This document shows positions 42,991 to 45,266 of a stretch of 45,266 nucleotides of DNA, piece after piece. Under the pieces are notes generated by a model. The model had not been told where the DNA came from. It did not search any database and saw only the letters and a program-made list of their open reading frames with translations. This DNA is from Planctomycetota bacterium. GTDB lineage: Bacteria; Planctomycetota; UBA1135; GCA-002686595. The stretch lies in contig JACRIO010000187.1 of the NCBI GenBank assembly GCA_016220035.1, forward strand, positions 1 to 45,266, given 5' to 3'. Each line of letters opens with the position of its first letter. Positions within the stretch are counted from its first letter, which is position 1. A program made the position numbers and the translations under genes.

Positions 42991-44493
42991 TCAGTAGTTC
43001 TTGGCGAACAGGACGCGCTGCTTGCTCGGCGCACCCGTCTTGATGCACTTGCCCGGTTCGGCGGCGGGGCCTTGGCCCGCGAGCGGGATGCAGCGGACCG
43101 TGGCCTTCGTCGCTTCCTTGATCGCGAGCTCCGTCGCCGTCGTCCCATCCCAGTGCGCGAAGACGAACTTCGATCCCTGGTCGGCGAAGACGTCGGTGAA
43201 GTCCTTCCACGAGTCGACCGTGACCGTGTTCTGCTCGCGGAACGCCTTCGCGCGCTCGAAGAGCATCGTCTGGAACTCGTCGAGCACCTTGCCGAGCGCC
43301 ACGCCGAGGTCCTTCATCGGCAGCGTCTCCTTCTTCGGCTTGCCGTTGGCTTCGATGGGCGCGATGCGGCGCTTGATCATGACGGTCTGCGACTGGAGGT
43401 CGCGCGGGCCGAGCTCGACGCGCACGGGGACGCCCTTGCGCTCCCATTCGTAGTACTTCTCGCCGGGCCGCACGTTCTCGCGGTCGTCGACCTTCACGGC
43501 GAGGCCGTCGTCGCGCAGCTCCTTCGCGATCTTGTTCGCGGCCTCGACCGTCTGCGCCTTCTCGGCGTCCGTCTTGTAGATCGGCACGATCACGACGTGG
43601 ATCGGCGCGAGCTTGGGCGGGAGCACGAGCCCGTCGTCGTCGCTGTGCGCCATGACCACCGCGCCGACGAGGCGCGTCGAGACGCCCCACGACGTCTGCC
43701 ACACGTGCTCGCGCACGCCGGCCGGGTTCTGGAACGTGACGTTGAACGCCTTGCCGAAGTTCTGGCCGAGGTCGTGGCTCGTGCCCGCTTGGAGCGCCTT
43801 GCCGTCCTGCATCATCGCTTCGATGCACTGCGTCTCGACGGCGCCGGCGAAGCGCTCGTTCTCGGTCTTGACGCCCTGGATCACGGGCAGCGCCATGACG
43901 TCCTGCGCGAAGTCGCGGTAGACGTCGAGCATGCGGCTCACTTCCTCCTTCGCTTCTTCGTGGGAGGCGTGCGCGGTGTGGCCTTCCTGCCAGAGGAACT
44001 CGCCGGTGCGCAGGAAGAGGCGCGTGCGCAGCTCCCAACGCATGACGTTCGCCCACTGGTTGATGAGCAGCGGCAGGTCGCGGTACGAGTCGATCCACTT
44101 CGCGAAGAAGTGACCGATGATCGTCTCGGACGTCGGGCGGACGACGTAGGGTTCCTCGAGCTCGTTCTTCACGACGAGCTTGCCGTCGACGGCCTTCAAG
44201 CCCGAGTGCGTGACGACCGCGACCTCCATCGCGAAGCCCTGCACGTGCGCCGCCTCCTTCGCGAGGAAGGAGAGCGGGATGAGCATCGGGAAGTACGCGT
44301 TCTGGTGCCCCGTCGCCTTGAAGCGGCGGTCGAGGTCGGCCTGCATCTTCTCCCAGATCGCGTAGCCGTGCGGCTTGATCACCATGCAGCCGCGTACGAC
44401 CTCCGCCGCTTCGGCGAGACCGGCGTGCTGGATCACGTCCTGGTACCACTGCGAGTAATCCTGGGAGCGGGGAGTGATGCGTGCTTCGGCCAT
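42991..44493 (-). CDS. proS: Proline--tRNA ligase, archaeal/eukaryotic-like type
   Basis: Start [51 protein letters not shown]; motif 2 [26 protein letters not shown]-terminus ends in ...FAKNY. Confidence 0.93.
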   Translation of the reverse strand: MAEARITPRSQDYSQWYQDVIQHAGLAEAAEVVRGCMVIKPHGYAIWEKMQADLDRRFKATGHQNAYFPMLIPLSFLAKEAAHVQGFAMEVAVVTHSGLKAVDGKLVVKNELEEPYVVRPTSETIIGHFFAKWIDSYRDLPLLINQWANVMRWELRTRLFLRTGEFLWQEGHTAHASHEEAKEEVSRMLDVYRDFAQDVMALPVIQGVKTENERFAGAVETQCIEAMMQDGKALQAGTSHDLGQNFGKAFNVTFQNPAGVREHVWQTSWGVSTRLVGAVVMAHSDDDGLVLPPKLAPIHVVIVPIYKTDAEKAQTVEAANKIAKELRDDGLAVKVDDRENVRPGEKYYEWERKGVPVRVELGPRDLQSQTVMIKRRIAPIEANGKPKKETLPMKDLGVALGKVLDEFQTMLFERAKAFREQNTVTVDSWKDFTDVFADQGSKFVFAHWDGTTATELAIKEATKATVRCIPLAGQGPAAEPGKCIKTGAPSKQRVLFAKNY

Positions 44494-44626
44494 GGTGAGC
44501 GTGTGCGTCCGTTCGTCGCGTGCGCCGCGCGTCGGTCGGATCCGCGTGGATCCCGCGCGAGGGGCGGAGAGCGTAGAGTAGCGACGTAGCTTCCGCCACA
44601 CGGCCGGCGGAGCGCGAACGCGTGCG

Positions 44627-45266
44627 ATGAAGAAGCGCTCCGACACGGCGGCAGAACTGCACGTTCCGTCCGATTTCGGCCCGCGCGGAGCCATGGAGTG
44701 GTTCCGCGCCGTCCGCGCCGTCGACGAGGCCCCGATCGTGCAGTGGAGCATCGACGAGAGCGTGAGGCTCTCACCGTCCGGACTCGTGCTCCTGTCGGCG
44801 GCGCGAGCGCGCCGAGGCGAGCTGTTGAAGACCACGCGCATCGCGGGCGAACGCGCGACCCTCGCGGCCCTCGTCGAACTCGAGCCGATCCTCGACCTCG
44901 GAACGGCGCGTGAGTTGGCGAGCGCTCTCGGTGCGACGCTCGAGCACGCGCTCGGTGAGGAAGGCACCGCACCGGTGCGCGCGTTGCGCTTCGTGGCTGA
45001 GGAGCTCGGCGCAAATGTCGTTCAGCACTCGCTCCATCCCTCGACGGGTTTCGGTGCGGCGAGCTTCGACCGCGCGACCCGCCGCATCGAGCTCTCGTTC
45101 GCGGATGCCGGCGTCGGCGTGCTCGCGAGTCTCGCGAAGCGCCCCGAGTTCGGTGGATCGTCACGCGCGAAGCCAGAGCGCGCCCGACGCGCTCGCGACG
45201 TTGGCGGCGAGGCTCCACGCGAACGCGCGCGGGACGCGGCCGAGACCGAGCGCGGCCAGGATCCAA
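44627..45266 (+). CDS. GHKL/HATPase_c-like regulatory protein (anti-sigma kinase-like), truncated by the window end
   Basis: ATG 44627; [52 protein letters not shown] (N-box and G1-like). Frame stays open to 45266; not in the supplied track because no stop is reached. Confidence 0.6.
   Translation, partial: MKKRSDTAAELHVPSDFGPRGAMEWFRAVRAVDEAPIVQWSIDESVRLSPSGLVLLSAARARRGELLKTTRIAGERATLAALVELEPILDLGTARELASALGATLEHALGEEGTAPVRALRFVAEELGANVVQHSLHPSTGFGAASFDRATRRIELSFADAGVGVLASLAKRPEFGGSSRAKPERARRARDVGGEAPRERARDAAETERGQDP

Noticed and set aside
1-45266. CRISPR array, transposase/IS element, phage or toxin-antitoxin genes
   Set aside because: No regularly spaced repeats, recognisable transposase, integrase or phage proteins found by reading the ORF track; tRNA detection by eye is not reliable, so absence is not proven.
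45100-45266. Possible minus-strand membrane protein ([30 protein letters not shown]) overlapping the end of the GHKL ORF
   Set aside because: Plausible sequence but cut by the window edge with no nearby stop in frame; cannot be decided without flanking sequence. It does make the C-terminal part of the GHKL call uncertain.

Overview
GC-rich bacterial chromosome segment, probably Planctomycetota judging by the PSCyt1/PSD1 (DUF1549/DUF1553) plus DUF1501 gene pair. Work was from the sequence and the supplied ORF track only; no database search was run. The central feature is a same-strand run of nine consecutive amidohydrolase-family genes (about 10506-25696, ten amidohydrolase domains), most of them overlapping or nearly touching. 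Only the three genes at 18889-22915 keep the HxH, His, His and Asp metal-ligand motifs. The six genes around them (seven domains) have lost HxH but keep the family's C-terminal RVGSLExGKDAD signature, and several carry long Lys/Glu-rich inserts. Other notable points: (i) a deoC-like aldolase gene split by an in-frame TAG (9003-9005), next to an RpiB-like gene whose N-terminus resembles a bacterial-microcompartment encapsulation peptide, with no shell gene recognised here; (ii) a PSCyt1/PSD1 gene whose signal peptide lies in a different frame, with a (CG)6 run at the junction; (iii) a nine-CxxCH lipoprotein cytochrome, a kinase-FGE fusion divergent from an ECF sigma gene, and an LRR-YHS-like lipoprotein. 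No rRNA, tRNA, CRISPR array or transposase was recognised by eye.
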